Position numbers and translations under genes: made by a program | NCBI GenBank assembly: GCA_019636755.1 | Contig: JAHBWZ010000005.1 | Location: forward strand, 248,001 to 312,000 | Direction of reading: 5' to 3' | Source: Phycisphaeraceae bacterium | GTDB lineage: Bacteria; Planctomycetota; Phycisphaerae; Phycisphaerales; SM1A02 | Length of the DNA: 64,000 nucleotides | Shown: positions 40,623 to 49,731 of the stretch, piece after piece | Layout of the letters: each line of letters starts with the position of its first letter | Numbering within the stretch: position 1 is the first letter of the stretch | Notes under the pieces: generated by a model | What the model was told of the DNA's origin: nothing | Databases searched by the model: none | Seen by the model: the letters and a program-made list of their open reading frames with translations, nothing else

Positions 40623-43337
40623 ATGATGACGCGAACGCCGTCCCGCCTCGTTCGATCCATTCCGCTGCTTCTGTCTCTGGCGCCCGCGGCGGTGGTGTGC
40701 GGCGGCGCCGTCTTCGTCTGGAACGGCGGGGGCGGCGACGCCCTGTGGAGCAACGACGCCAACTGGGCCGGCGGCGTGGCACCCGGCTCCGGCGCGTCGG
40801 TGGTCTTCGACGGAATCGTGCAGACGCTGGTCGACCACGACCTGGCGGCGGGGACCGACTACAACCTGATCCTCTTCACGGCCGACGCGGATGCGTTCAC
40901 GATCACGGGCAATCGCATCGCGATCGTGACCGGCGGCCGGATCACCAACGAGTCGTCACTGCTGCAGACATTCGAGGCGGACGTGGAGGCGCTCGGCGGC
41001 CTGGCCGTGGACGCCGCCAACGGCGCGTTCCTCTTCAGCGGCGTCGTGCAGCTCGGTCCGGCGGCGGCCCTGACGGTCGGCGGCGATTTCGATACGACGA
41101 TCAGCGGTGTCATCAACGGATCCGGCGCGCTCGTCAAGACCGGGAGCGGCACGCTGCACCTGACCGGCGCCTCGCCGAATGCGTTCACCGGCCAGGTCCT
41201 GGTGACCGAGGGGACGCTGCTGCTGGAGAAGCCGGTGGGCGCCCTTCCGCAGTTCGGAAGCGCGATCCAGGGAGATCTCACGATCAGTGCCGCCGGCACC
41301 GTGCGGCTCGCGCAGAGCAACCAGATCGCCGACACATCGACGGTCACACTGAACGGCGGCACGCTGGATCTCGGCGCGTTCGCCGACGCGGTCGCCGCGG
41401 TGTCGATCAACGGCGGCGGAACGATCGAGGGAGACGCGGGCGGAACCGGCCTCGGGTTCAGCACGCGGGACGCGGTCACGACCGACGGGACGGGCGCGGT
41501 GACCATTTCGGCGAACCTGTTCCTGCTCCCCTCCGTCGCCGCGGACACGGATCCGCGGCGCTTCGTGATCGGCGCCGATGCGCCGGTCACGGTTTCCGGG
41601 GTGATCGCCGACGGCCCGGGCGGCGCGGGCGTGCTGCGAAAGAGCGGCACGGGAACACTGACGCTGGAGGGCGACAACACCTACTCAGGGGGCACGAACC
41701 TCGCGCAGGGAACACTGATCCTGGCGCACGAGAACGCGGCCGGGACCGGCGACATGACGCTCAACGGCGGCACGCTCCTGGGCGCGGCCACGTTCGGCGG
41801 CGATCTCACGCTGAACAGCGGGCGCATCGATCTGGGCAACGGCATGGCGACCATCAGCGTCGCCGGGAACGTCGCCCTGAACGGCGGCACCTGGGATGTC
41901 GAGATCGACAACAGCGGCAACTCGGATGCGATCGCGTCCGCCACCGCGTCGATCACGGGCGGCACGATCCGCGCCGTCCCGATCGAGCCCATCTCGTTCC
42001 GCTGGGTCTACCCGATCCTCCAGACGACCGGCGGGCTGACCGGCGATGCCGATGACCTGGCGCGGCTGATCTCGGACACCTCGTTCCTGCTGGACTTCTC
42101 GCTCCAGGTCGACGGGAACGAACTCCAGCTGATCGCACTGCCCGTCTCGACGTTCGTCGCCGCGATCGCCGGTCAGCCGAACCCGAACCTGTCCGGCATC
42201 GCGGCAATCCTCGACAACGCGGTCCTCGGCGGCGAAGGTGGCGCCGAACTCGCCGCCGTGCAGATGTTCAGCCAGGAGGACATCGTCCGGACCGTCGGTG
42301 ACCTGCAGCCGCAGGTCCACCAGGCGAACGCGATGGTGCTGCGCCGCCAGCACCGGGCGATCGTCGGGAACTGGTATGAGCATCTCGCCGCGAAGCGTGC
42401 GGCGGTGCGCCGGGCGGATGCGGCGCGGATGCGCTTCGCGCTGGCCGATGCGGACGGCGGGTCCGAGGCGCTTCGAGCGGCCGTCAACGGAACGGATGCG
42501 CCGCCGGCATCGCGCGCCGCGCTGACGGGGTGGGTCCGGACGATCGGCGACTGGGGCCGGTTCGATGCCGATCTCTTCGCCGCGGGGTACCGCTGGCGGA
42601 TGTACGGCGCCGATGCGGGCGTCGAGTCGATGGTCTCCGACACCCTGCTCCTGGGGGCGAGTCTCGCGTCGCTCTGGAGCCGTGTCGACGGATCCGCGGG
42701 CACCGGGTCCGCCGACGCGACGTCGCTCCACGGGCGCGTCTACGGAAGCTGGATCGACCGCCACTGGCACGTCGATGCCGGCATCTCGTACGGGCATGCA
42801 TGGAACACGACGAAGCGGTCGATGACGGCGCTCGGGACCACCGGGCGCGGTGACTCGGACTCCGATCTCATCGGCGCCTTCATCGGCGCCGGCCGCGTGC
42901 TGCCCTTCTTCGGGTGGGACATCGAGCCCTACGCCCGTGCCGAGTTCACCTGGGTCCGCGCCGGCGGCTACACCGAGGAAGGCGCCGGGATCTTCAATCT
43001 CGAGGTCGCATCCACGAGCAGCGAGAGCCTGCGGCATGTCATCGGCGTCCAGGCGACGCGTCCGTTCCTGCTCCGCGACGGATCGACGCTGCGCCCGTAT
43101 GCCGGCGCCGCGTGGGAGTTCGAGTACCTGGACCGGCAGATCGAGACGGAGGCCAGGCTGCTGGGCGCCGCGTTCCGCGTGCGAAGCGGAGACGCCGGCC
43201 GCAGCAGCGGTCGCGTGAACGCGGGCGCCGAGTGGCACCTCCCCGCGAAATGGTCGCTGGTGGCGGAGTACTCGCTGACGGCGAGCAGCGAATGGCACGG
43301 GCAGACGGCGTACCTGGGGGCACGATTCGAGTTCTGA
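40623..43337 (+). CDS. Type V autotransporter (passenger plus outer-membrane beta-barrel)
   Basis: 904 aa. Signal peptide ~1-33 (SIPLLLSLAPAAVVCGGAVF). The passenger (~35-540) is a beta-helix with passenger-associated repeats such as GALVKTGSGTLHLTGA (~165) and GVLRKSGTGTLTLEGDNTYS (~340). A helical linker (~570-640) leads into the C-terminal ~270-residue barrel, which alternates strands and ends in ...YLGARFEF, with the terminal Phe expected for an outer-membrane protein. A GTG at 40611 is an alternative start. TATGAT at ~40519 is a possible -10. It shows that this organism has a Bam-type outer-membrane route. Adhesion or surface display is a family-based inference. Confidence 0.9.
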   Translation: MMTRTPSRLVRSIPLLLSLAPAAVVCGGAVFVWNGGGGDALWSNDANWAGGVAPGSGASVVFDGIVQTLVDHDLAAGTDYNLILFTADADAFTITGNRIAIVTGGRITNESSLLQTFEADVEALGGLAVDAANGAFLFSGVVQLGPAAALTVGGDFDTTISGVINGSGALVKTGSGTLHLTGASPNAFTGQVLVTEGTLLLEKPVGALPQFGSAIQGDLTISAAGTVRLAQSNQIADTSTVTLNGGTLDLGAFADAVAAVSINGGGTIEGDAGGTGLGFSTRDAVTTDGTGAVTISANLFLLPSVAADTDPRRFVIGADAPVTVSGVIADGPGGAGVLRKSGTGTLTLEGDNTYSGGTNLAQGTLILAHENAAGTGDMTLNGGTLLGAATFGGDLTLNSGRIDLGNGMATISVAGNVALNGGTWDVEIDNSGNSDAIASATASITGGTIRAVPIEPISFRWVYPILQTTGGLTGDADDLARLISDTSFLLDFSLQVDGNELQLIALPVSTFVAAIAGQPNPNLSGIAAILDNAVLGGEGGAELAAVQMFSQEDIVRTVGDLQPQVHQANAMVLRRQHRAIVGNWYEHLAAKRAAVRRADAARMRFALADADGGSEALRAAVNGTDAPPASRAALTGWVRTIGDWGRFDADLFAAGYRWRMYGADAGVESMVSDTLLLGASLASLWSRVDGSAGTGSADATSLHGRVYGSWIDRHWHVDAGISYGHAWNTTKRSMTALGTTGRGDSDSDLIGAFIGAGRVLPFFGWDIEPYARAEFTWVRAGGYTEEGAGIFNLEVASTSSESLRHVIGVQATRPFLLRDGSTLRPYAGAAWEFEYLDRQIETEARLLGAAFRVRSGDAGRSSGRVNAGAEWHLPAKWSLVAEYSLTASSEWHGQTAYLGARFEF

Positions 43338-43354
43338 GCGATGCGGCGCAGCGC

Positions 43355-43372
43355 CGGCGGGAGCCGCCGTTT
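43355..43372 (+). terminator. Small hairpin with T-run after the autotransporter gene
   Basis: CGGCGG-GAG-CCGCCG-TTT, 18 nt after the stop. It lies in the 87-bp gap to the converging CBS gene. Confidence 0.5.
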
Positions 43373-43424
43373 CCCTGGCCGCGCCGGAGCTGGCGACGCG
43401 TTGCGGCGGCGATGCCGGCGGGCA

Positions 43425-43937
43425 TCACGCCGCGTCGGCCCGGGGCTCGTTCGTCCGAGGTGCCTCCGCCGCACCGGTGATGACATGGCGCAGCAGGTCG
43501 CGCGATGTCACGATGCCGATCAGCCGGCCGCTCGCGTCGACGACGGGGAGGCAACTCACGCGTTCCCGCAGCATGAGCGCCGCGGCGATCTGCACGCGGG
43601 CGCTGCCCGGGACGGTCACGGGGCTCCGTGTCATGACCTGGTGCGCCCGTCTGCGCAGCGTATTGACGTCCTGGACCCGCTCCATGAGCCGCTGCCCGAT
43701 GAAGGGACTCAGGTTCTTGAGCAGGTCACGGTCGGAGATCACGCCGGCGATCCGGCCCTGGTCGAGCACGATGACGTGATGGAACTTCGCCTTCTGGAAG
43801 ATGCCGCGGATGTGCTCGAGCGTGTCGTCCAGGCCGACGGTGATGGTGTGGCGCGTCATGATCCGATCGACCGTCGTGGCGGTGGTGATCGGTGGCATCG
43901 GCGCCGGGTCCCTGGTCGAGTCCGTGGTCGCGGTCAT
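43425..43937 (-). CDS. Two-CBS-domain protein
   Basis: 170 aa consisting of a CBS pair: VDRIMTRHTITVGLDDTLEH...GVISDRDLLKNL (~23-75) and HQVMTRSPVTVPGSA...GIVTSRDLLRHVI (~98-153). CBS pairs bind adenosyl ligands and regulate linked activities; here there is no attached effector domain, so it probably acts as a separate sensor subunit. ATG 43937 has only a weak GAAG upstream and a long C-run. Confidence 0.9.
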   Translation of the reverse strand: MTATTDSTRDPAPMPPITTATTVDRIMTRHTITVGLDDTLEHIRGIFQKAKFHHVIVLDQGRIAGVISDRDLLKNLSPFIGQRLMERVQDVNTLRRRAHQVMTRSPVTVPGSARVQIAAALMLRERVSCLPVVDASGRLIGIVTSRDLLRHVITGAAEAPRTNEPRADAA

Positions 43938-44122
43938 GGGGGGGGTACTTCGAGGGCGGGCGGGAGTCGATCGCGGGCGCGACCCGCGGCGCCGCGCGTA
44001 CGGCGCCCCTGATCATCGGCTCCCCGGGGGTGCCGGTCCGGCGGGAGAGGGCGGCGATCGCGGCGACCGGGGCGATGTCCCGTTCCCATCGTCGGTTCCC
44101 GGACGCCGGCGACCCGGCCGGA

Positions 44123-47100
44123 TCACTCGCGCGGTCGTCGGCCGGGCGTCCAGGGCGCGTGCGCCGCGTCCAGCCGCTCCTCGATCGCGGCCAGGCGGAC
44201 GTCCATCAGGTCGTCGAGCGCCTGCAGGACCGGCGTCAGCAGGGACTCCGCGAAGGCCAGGCTCTCGCGTTCCGTGCCCGTCGGCGGCTGTGTCGTGCGG
44301 TGCTGGTTCGAGAGGATCGTGCGGATCCGCTCCGAGATCGACGGCACCTGCGGCTCGTTGCTGAGCAGCGGGGTGCGGTCGCCGCGCAGGGCGCGATCGA
44401 TGGTGCGCAGCGCGTCCGCGGCGGCGTCGATGTCCTGCACAAGTCCAAGGTCGACGCCCGGCGTGCGGATCGCCGTCTCGCGCATCAGCGCGATCCGGGT
44501 CGCGGTCTCGTCCACGATCCGCAGCGCGCCGCGCACGCGCCGGTTGGCGGCACCGACGCGGCGCTGGAACGCCAGCTGCTCCGCCGCATCCGCCGCCGGC
44601 AGGGTGCCGAGTTCCAGCGGCGTGACCTGGAACGTCTCGGGTCCCGCAAGCGTGCGGACCTCGCCGCCGTCGATCGCGACGAGCGTGACCGAGTAGTCGC
44701 CGGGAAGGGCGAGCGGCCCGGCGGGGGCGCCACCGCGCGCGTCCCCCGGGGAAAGCGGATCTTCCGAGGGATACCGGAGGTTCCACGCCAGCCGGTGGAG
44801 GCCGCGGCGCCGCGGGGCATCGAGGCGCGCCACCGTCTCGCCGGCATCGTCCTCCACCACCAGGAGCACGCGTGCCTCGGGTGCGTCGTGCTCGGCGCGC
44901 AGGTCGTCGTCCGTCGGAATGCGGACCGGCTCTCCGGCGCGCCGGCGTCGCCGCTCCTCCTCGCGCCGGGTCTCCTGCTTCGTGCGCAGCGACTCCTTCA
45001 TGTGGAACGTGAAGACGGCGCCGAACGGCGGATTCGCCGCCGTGAAGAACTGGGCACCCTGGGCGCCGCGCCCGGATCGTCCGCCCAGCCGGCTCGTCTC
45101 GATGTAGCGAAGCGCCGGGCGCACGGGATAGAGTCGCGCGGCCTCCGCCAGGCCGTCGGCGGCCAGCCCGCGCAGCGGCTCGATCTGATCGAGGACGTAG
45201 ATGCCGCGGCCGAACGTGCCGAGGACGAGATCGTCCTCCCGTTCCTGGATGGCGAGATCGCGTACCGCCACCGTCGGAAGGCCGCCGGACAGCCGGTGCC
45301 ACGCGAGCCCGCCGTCGAACGTCACGAAGACACCGAATTCGGTCCCGGCGAAGAGCATGCCGGGACGCTTCGGATCCTCCAGCACCGTGTACACCACCTG
45401 GCGGTCGGGCAGATCGCCGCGCATGCTGCGCCAGGTGTGCCCGGCGTCATCACTCCGCAGGAGGTAGGGGGTGAAGTCGCCCATCTTCCGGTTGTCGAAA
45501 GACGCGTAGATCACGCGCGCGTCGTGCCGGGATGCGACCACGCTGCTCACGAAGGTCACATCCGGGACCGAAGGGAACTCCGTGATCCGGCGCCAGTGAA
45601 CGCCGCCGTCCTCCGTGATGGAGATCGCGCCGTCGTCGGCGCCGGTGACGATGAGGTCCTCGACGAGCGGACTCTCCGACAGCGCCACCAGGTTGCCGAA
45701 GACGCTGGTGGAGTTGTGCCGCGCAACGGCGTCGACGCTCTGGATCACGCCGAAGACCGGCAGCGTGTGCCGGTCCAGCCCGCGGCTGAGGTCGTCGCTG
45801 ATCGCCCGCCAGGTGCTCCCGCGGTCATCCGACCGGAAGAGGCGCTGGGCACCGAAGTACAGGCGCGCCGGATCGTGCGGCGAGATGATGAACGGCGAGT
45901 CCCAGTTCCAGCGCAGCGGTCCGTCTCCCGGCGCCTCGCGCGGCTTGATGTCGACGTTCTGGCCGGTTCTGCGATCGTGCCGGACCAGGCCGCCGTACTG
46001 CCACTGGGAATAGACGATGTCGGGGTTGCCGGGCTCCGCGCGGGGGACGAAACCGTCGCCGCCGACGGTGACGAACCAGTCCTCGTTCGCGATCCCCGCC
46101 GGGCTGGTCGTGCGCGACGGACCGCCGACAGTGTTGTTGTCCTGCGTGCCGCCGTAGACGAAGTAGAACGGGGCGCGATCGTCGACGGACACGCGATAGA
46201 ACTGGCTGACCGGGAGATTCGGGAAGAACTTCCAGTGTTCTCCGCGATCGAAGGTCTCGTAGAGGCCGCCGTCGGAGCCGACGCGCAGGTGCGCAGCGTC
46301 CTTCGGGTTGATCCAGAGTGCGTGATCGTCCACGTGCTTTTCCCGGATCGGCACGCGCCTCACGGTGTCGCCGCCGTCCTCCGTGACATGAAGGACGGTA
46401 TCGAGGAAGTAGACGCGCCGCGCATCGTGCGGACAGGCCACGATCTCGTTGTAGTACTGCGGGCTCGTGGTCATGTACGGGTTGCGCCGCGACCAGGTCT
46501 CTCCCCGGTCGCTCGACCGGAACACGCCGCCCTCGTCCATCGCCGCCTCGACGATCGCGTAGAGCGTGTCCGGATCCGCCGGCGCGATCGCCATGCCGAT
46601 CTTGCCCATGTCCGCGGAGGGCAGCCCGCGCTGGAGTCTCCGCCACGTGCCGCCGCCGTCCGTCGACTTGTAGATGCCTGACTCGGGGCCGCCGTTGACC
46701 AGCGTCCAGACGTGGCGGCGCCGCTGGTACGCCACGGCATACATGACGCGCGGATCGCGCGGATCCAGGTGGACTTCGCTGATGCCCGTCTGCTCGCTGA
46801 CGTGGAGAATCCGCGCCCACGACGCGCCGCCGTCGATCGATCGGTAGAGGCCGCGGTCGCCGCCGTCGCGCCAGAGCGGGCCCTGCGCCGCGACGTAGAT
46901 CGTGTCCGGCGTCCGGGGATGCACCACGACCATGCCGATGTGCTCGCTTTCGCGCAGACCCATGTTCTCCCAGGTCCGGCCGCCGTCGCGCGAGCGGTAG
47001 ACGCCGTCGCCGAAGGAGACGCTGCGCTGGCTGCGGTTCTCGCCCGTGCCCACCCAGATGGTGAACGGATCGGACGGATCGATCGTCACGCAGCCGATCG

Positions 47101-47470
47101 AGTACGCGCCCTCGCCGTCGAAGACGGGCGTGAACGTCGTGCCGGCGTTCTCCGTCAGCCAGACGCCGCCGGACGCGGACGCGACGAAGTAGCGCTTCGG
47201 GTTCCTCCGGTCGACCGCGATGTCGGCGATCCGTCCGCTCGTCATGCCCGGTCCGAGGCCGCGGAAGCGCAGCCCCGAGAGGAACGCCTGGTCCAGGCGG
47301 ACCGGCTCATCCTCGGCGGGCGGCAGGCCCTGGCCGGGGGCGAGTTCCACCTGCGCGGCGGCGGTGAGGGCAGGGACGAGGCACGTGAGTACGAGCGTGA
47401 TCCGCACGCCCGGCATCCGGATGCGGCCGGGGCGGGCGGGCGAGGGGCGCTGGGTGGTGTCAGTGGTCAT
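44123..47470 (-). CDS. Secreted BNR/sortilin-like beta-propeller protein
   Basis: 1115 aa. Signal peptide ~15-40 (VRITLVLTCLVPALTAAAQ). About ten Asp-box repeats of SxDxGxTW type follow (YRSRDGGRTWENM, YKSTDGGGTWRRL, FRSSDRGETWSRR, LRSDDAGHTWRSM), making one or two large propellers like VPS10/sortilin N-domains or xyloglucanase-type glycosidases. The C-terminal ~330 residues are Arg/Asp-rich with a beta-sandwich segment (LPGDYSVTLVAIDGGEV) and helices. Such proteins are numerous in planctomycetes and are usually annotated as glycosyl hydrolases without proof; I see no catalytic motif. The start at 47470 lacks a Shine-Dalgarno. Confidence 0.87.
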   Translation of the reverse strand: MTTDTTQRPSPARPGRIRMPGVRITLVLTCLVPALTAAAQVELAPGQGLPPAEDEPVRLDQAFLSGLRFRGLGPGMTSGRIADIAVDRRNPKRYFVASASGGVWLTENAGTTFTPVFDGEGAYSIGCVTIDPSDPFTIWVGTGENRSQRSVSFGDGVYRSRDGGRTWENMGLRESEHIGMVVVHPRTPDTIYVAAQGPLWRDGGDRGLYRSIDGGASWARILHVSEQTGISEVHLDPRDPRVMYAVAYQRRRHVWTLVNGGPESGIYKSTDGGGTWRRLQRGLPSADMGKIGMAIAPADPDTLYAIVEAAMDEGGVFRSSDRGETWSRRNPYMTTSPQYYNEIVACPHDARRVYFLDTVLHVTEDGGDTVRRVPIREKHVDDHALWINPKDAAHLRVGSDGGLYETFDRGEHWKFFPNLPVSQFYRVSVDDRAPFYFVYGGTQDNNTVGGPSRTTSPAGIANEDWFVTVGGDGFVPRAEPGNPDIVYSQWQYGGLVRHDRRTGQNVDIKPREAPGDGPLRWNWDSPFIISPHDPARLYFGAQRLFRSDDRGSTWRAISDDLSRGLDRHTLPVFGVIQSVDAVARHNSTSVFGNLVALSESPLVEDLIVTGADDGAISITEDGGVHWRRITEFPSVPDVTFVSSVVASRHDARVIYASFDNRKMGDFTPYLLRSDDAGHTWRSMRGDLPDRQVVYTVLEDPKRPGMLFAGTEFGVFVTFDGGLAWHRLSGGLPTVAVRDLAIQEREDDLVLGTFGRGIYVLDQIEPLRGLAADGLAEAARLYPVRPALRYIETSRLGGRSGRGAQGAQFFTAANPPFGAVFTFHMKESLRTKQETRREEERRRRRAGEPVRIPTDDDLRAEHDAPEARVLLVVEDDAGETVARLDAPRRRGLHRLAWNLRYPSEDPLSPGDARGGAPAGPLALPGDYSVTLVAIDGGEVRTLAGPETFQVTPLELGTLPAADAAEQLAFQRRVGAANRRVRGALRIVDETATRIALMRETAIRTPGVDLGLVQDIDAAADALRTIDRALRGDRTPLLSNEPQVPSISERIRTILSNQHRTTQPPTGTERESLAFAESLLTPVLQALDDLMDVRLAAIEERLDAAHAPWTPGRRPRE

Positions 47471-48147
47471 GTCGGTGCACGGCGGGGTCGTGAGGCGCGT
47501 CGGGTCTGTCACGGGCGCGGTGGCGAGGGGGCTGGGAACGGGGCCCGGTCTGCGTACGCCGCCCTGGTCGATCGTCCGGTGGAGCGGCACACCATCATCG
47601 GCCTGCCCGGGACCCGGCTTCGACCCGCGGGCCGGATGCGCCGTGGCCGGCGCCCGCCATTGTCCTGTCCGGTGCCATCGGTGCAATGAGGCAGTGTCAA
47701 TTCCGCGGGGTCGCCGGCGCCGGGTCGGAGGCGCGTCCGACCATCCCACCGCCTCTCCGCGCGTGTCCGGGAACACGCATGAGCGGCCTGCGCGCCCGAC
47801 ATGCATGACTGACTCGGCTCACTGACTCGGATGACTGACATGGAACCGCGCGATCATCCGCGCGGCCCGGCGCAGGATCGCGCGTGCCGATGACACGACG
47901 CTGTCACATGGGTTGGCGCCGCGGAATCAGCCGTTACGCTTGACACAGGACGGCACGTCCACAGGCGGAACGATGGACGCGTGCCGATGGGCACGTCCGC
48001 CGGCGCCGGGGTGCAGGTCCGGATCGTCGTGGTGCATGTCCGGCCTGGGCGCCGGGATGGGCGCCGGTTGCGCCATGCACCATCACACCACGCGCCGTGC
48101 AGCATGACCTCGCGCCATGCGCCGCACGACAGGACCCGGGAGTTCCC
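47471..48147. other. Large divergent gap with possible promoters
   Basis: 677 bp. TTGACA occurs on the minus strand at 47700-47695 and on the plus strand at 47940-47945, each without a good -10 at 16-18 bp. TACGCT at 47935-47940 overlaps the second. A GACTGACT-type short repeat lies at 47806-47838. Frames here have weak codon bias, so no gene is called. Confidence 0.4.
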
Positions 48148-49731
48148 ATGCCTCGTTCATGTCACGGCGCACCGCGGTGCCTGTTCCGCGCGCCGCTCCG
48201 GATTCTCCTGGGTGTCGGCCTGTGGGCCGTATCTCTCCCGATCGTGCATGCCGCAGTCGATGCCCGCGCGCCGGCTGCGGCGGACGGTGCGGACACGGGA
48301 TCGCCGCCCGCATCGATGGCGGAGCGGCCGCCCGTCCGGTGGAACGTCTGCGGCATCCGACGGCGCATCCGGGAGGCCGGTCGCTGTCATGCCCTGGTGA
48401 TCGCCGACTCGATCGGATCGCGCGGCCAGGCGCATCGGCACTTCGGGGCGATCGCGCGGACGTTCGAACCATCGAGATGGTCCGGCTTCACGCTGACCAC
48501 GCGCCCGACCGACAGCGTGTATGACGGTTCGCGAAGTCGGCGCATCGCGCCCGGCGTCATCCGCTGGTTCAGTCCGAAGTCACCCGCGTTCACGAACCCG
48601 CCGGCGGTCCTGCTCGACTGCTGGCCGTCGAATGTCAGTGAGTTCAGAACGTCGAGCGGCGCGGGCGACGGCGAGCCGCTCATCGAGTTCCTCACCGCGC
48701 TCACGCCGGGCCTGTTCCAGCATGCGCTCGACGGGCCGACCGGTCCCGAGGTGACCGGCACGATGACCCATGTCCGACTGCTGTACGTGCGCGGCGATCA
48801 TGCGGACCTGGACCTCGTGCCCGCGCTGCGGTGGGCCGGGATCCGGGGCGGGACCACCGGGCCGCTCACGGACCCCGCGCGCGAGATCGCCTCGGGTGAG
48901 CCGGACATCGGAGTCGTGGAGGCCGCGCTGCCGCCGGGCACCGGCGCGCATCCGGTCGGCGGCGTCTGCGCGACGGGGCCGCCCGGCATGGAGGCGGGAC
49001 GATTCCTCTTCCCGGTGTCCGCGCTCGTCTGCGACGCGGATCGCACCGGCTTCCAGCTCGACGTCTGGGGCATGGACGGCGCCACCGTGCGTCACTGGTC
49101 CGAGCCCGACCACGGTCCGTACTGCCTGATCGCCGCCGCGCCGCTGGCGTCGTACCTGGCCGCCACCCGCGATCCCGACCTGTTCATCATCCTGCTGGGC
49201 CAGAATGACGGCTCCGGCGAGCCCGGTCATCGGTACCGAACGGATGTCCTTGCCCTGATCGCGAAGATCCGCGGTGCCAGTGCGCTGCCCGCCGATGCGA
49301 TCCACATCCTGCTGGTTTCGCCGCCGCGCGACGATCACGGCGACCACGCGCGATATGCCAACTATGCAGCACGACTCTTCGAGATCGCGCAGGCCGATCC
49401 GCACGGGACCGTCGGCTTCATCGACCTCTACCAGCTGACGCGCGAGGCGTGGCCCACCATGGGCACGTCCGGCGACGGCATCCATCCCGCCAGCGACGAG
49501 GAAGCGGACCGATTCTGGCAGCCGGTCTGGGCGCAGCTCATGGCCAGCGGGGCGGCCGGCGGATCGGCCGATCTGGATGGTGACGGCGCGGTGGGATTCG
49601 AGGACCTGCTCGTGCTGCTGAGCGCGTGGGGGCCGTGCCCCGGCGCGTGCGACGCGGATCTGACCGGTGACTGTCAGGTCGGGTTCGATGACCTGCTCGC
49701 GCTGCTGGCCGCGTGGTCGCGGGACCCGTGA
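48148..49731 (+). CDS. Secreted SGNH-hydrolase-like protein with tandem C-terminal WGPC-type repeats
   Basis: 527 aa. Signal peptide ~1-36 (ILLGVGLWAVSLPIVHAAV). The body has an SGNH-like layout: HALVIADSIGSRGQ (GDS-like block I, with ADS) near ~72, PDLFIILLGQNDGSGEPGH (block III) near ~345 and GDGIHPASDEEADRF (Asp-x-x-His, block V) near ~448, so a carbohydrate esterase or lipase is likely. The C-terminus (~472-527) has two EF-hand-like units, DLDGDGAVGFEDLLVLLSAWGPC and DLTGDCQVGFDDLLALLAAW; the second has Cys for Gly in its loop. GGGAG precedes ATG 48148. Its 3' end overlaps the converging epimerase gene by 58 bp. Confidence 0.82.
   Translation: MPRSCHGAPRCLFRAPLRILLGVGLWAVSLPIVHAAVDARAPAAADGADTGSPPASMAERPPVRWNVCGIRRRIREAGRCHALVIADSIGSRGQAHRHFGAIARTFEPSRWSGFTLTTRPTDSVYDGSRSRRIAPGVIRWFSPKSPAFTNPPAVLLDCWPSNVSEFRTSSGAGDGEPLIEFLTALTPGLFQHALDGPTGPEVTGTMTHVRLLYVRGDHADLDLVPALRWAGIRGGTTGPLTDPAREIASGEPDIGVVEAALPPGTGAHPVGGVCATGPPGMEAGRFLFPVSALVCDADRTGFQLDVWGMDGATVRHWSEPDHGPYCLIAAAPLASYLAATRDPDLFIILLGQNDGSGEPGHRYRTDVLALIAKIRGASALPADAIHILLVSPPRDDHGDHARYANYAARLFEIAQADPHGTVGFIDLYQLTREAWPTMGTSGDGIHPASDEEADRFWQPVWAQLMASGAAGGSADLDGDGAVGFEDLLVLLSAWGPCPGACDADLTGDCQVGFDDLLALLAAWSRDP

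Noticed and set aside
47806-47838. GACTGACT-type direct repeats in the 677-bp gap as a possible operator or CRISPR remnant
   Set aside because: Units are short, irregular and without spacers; no cas gene is near.
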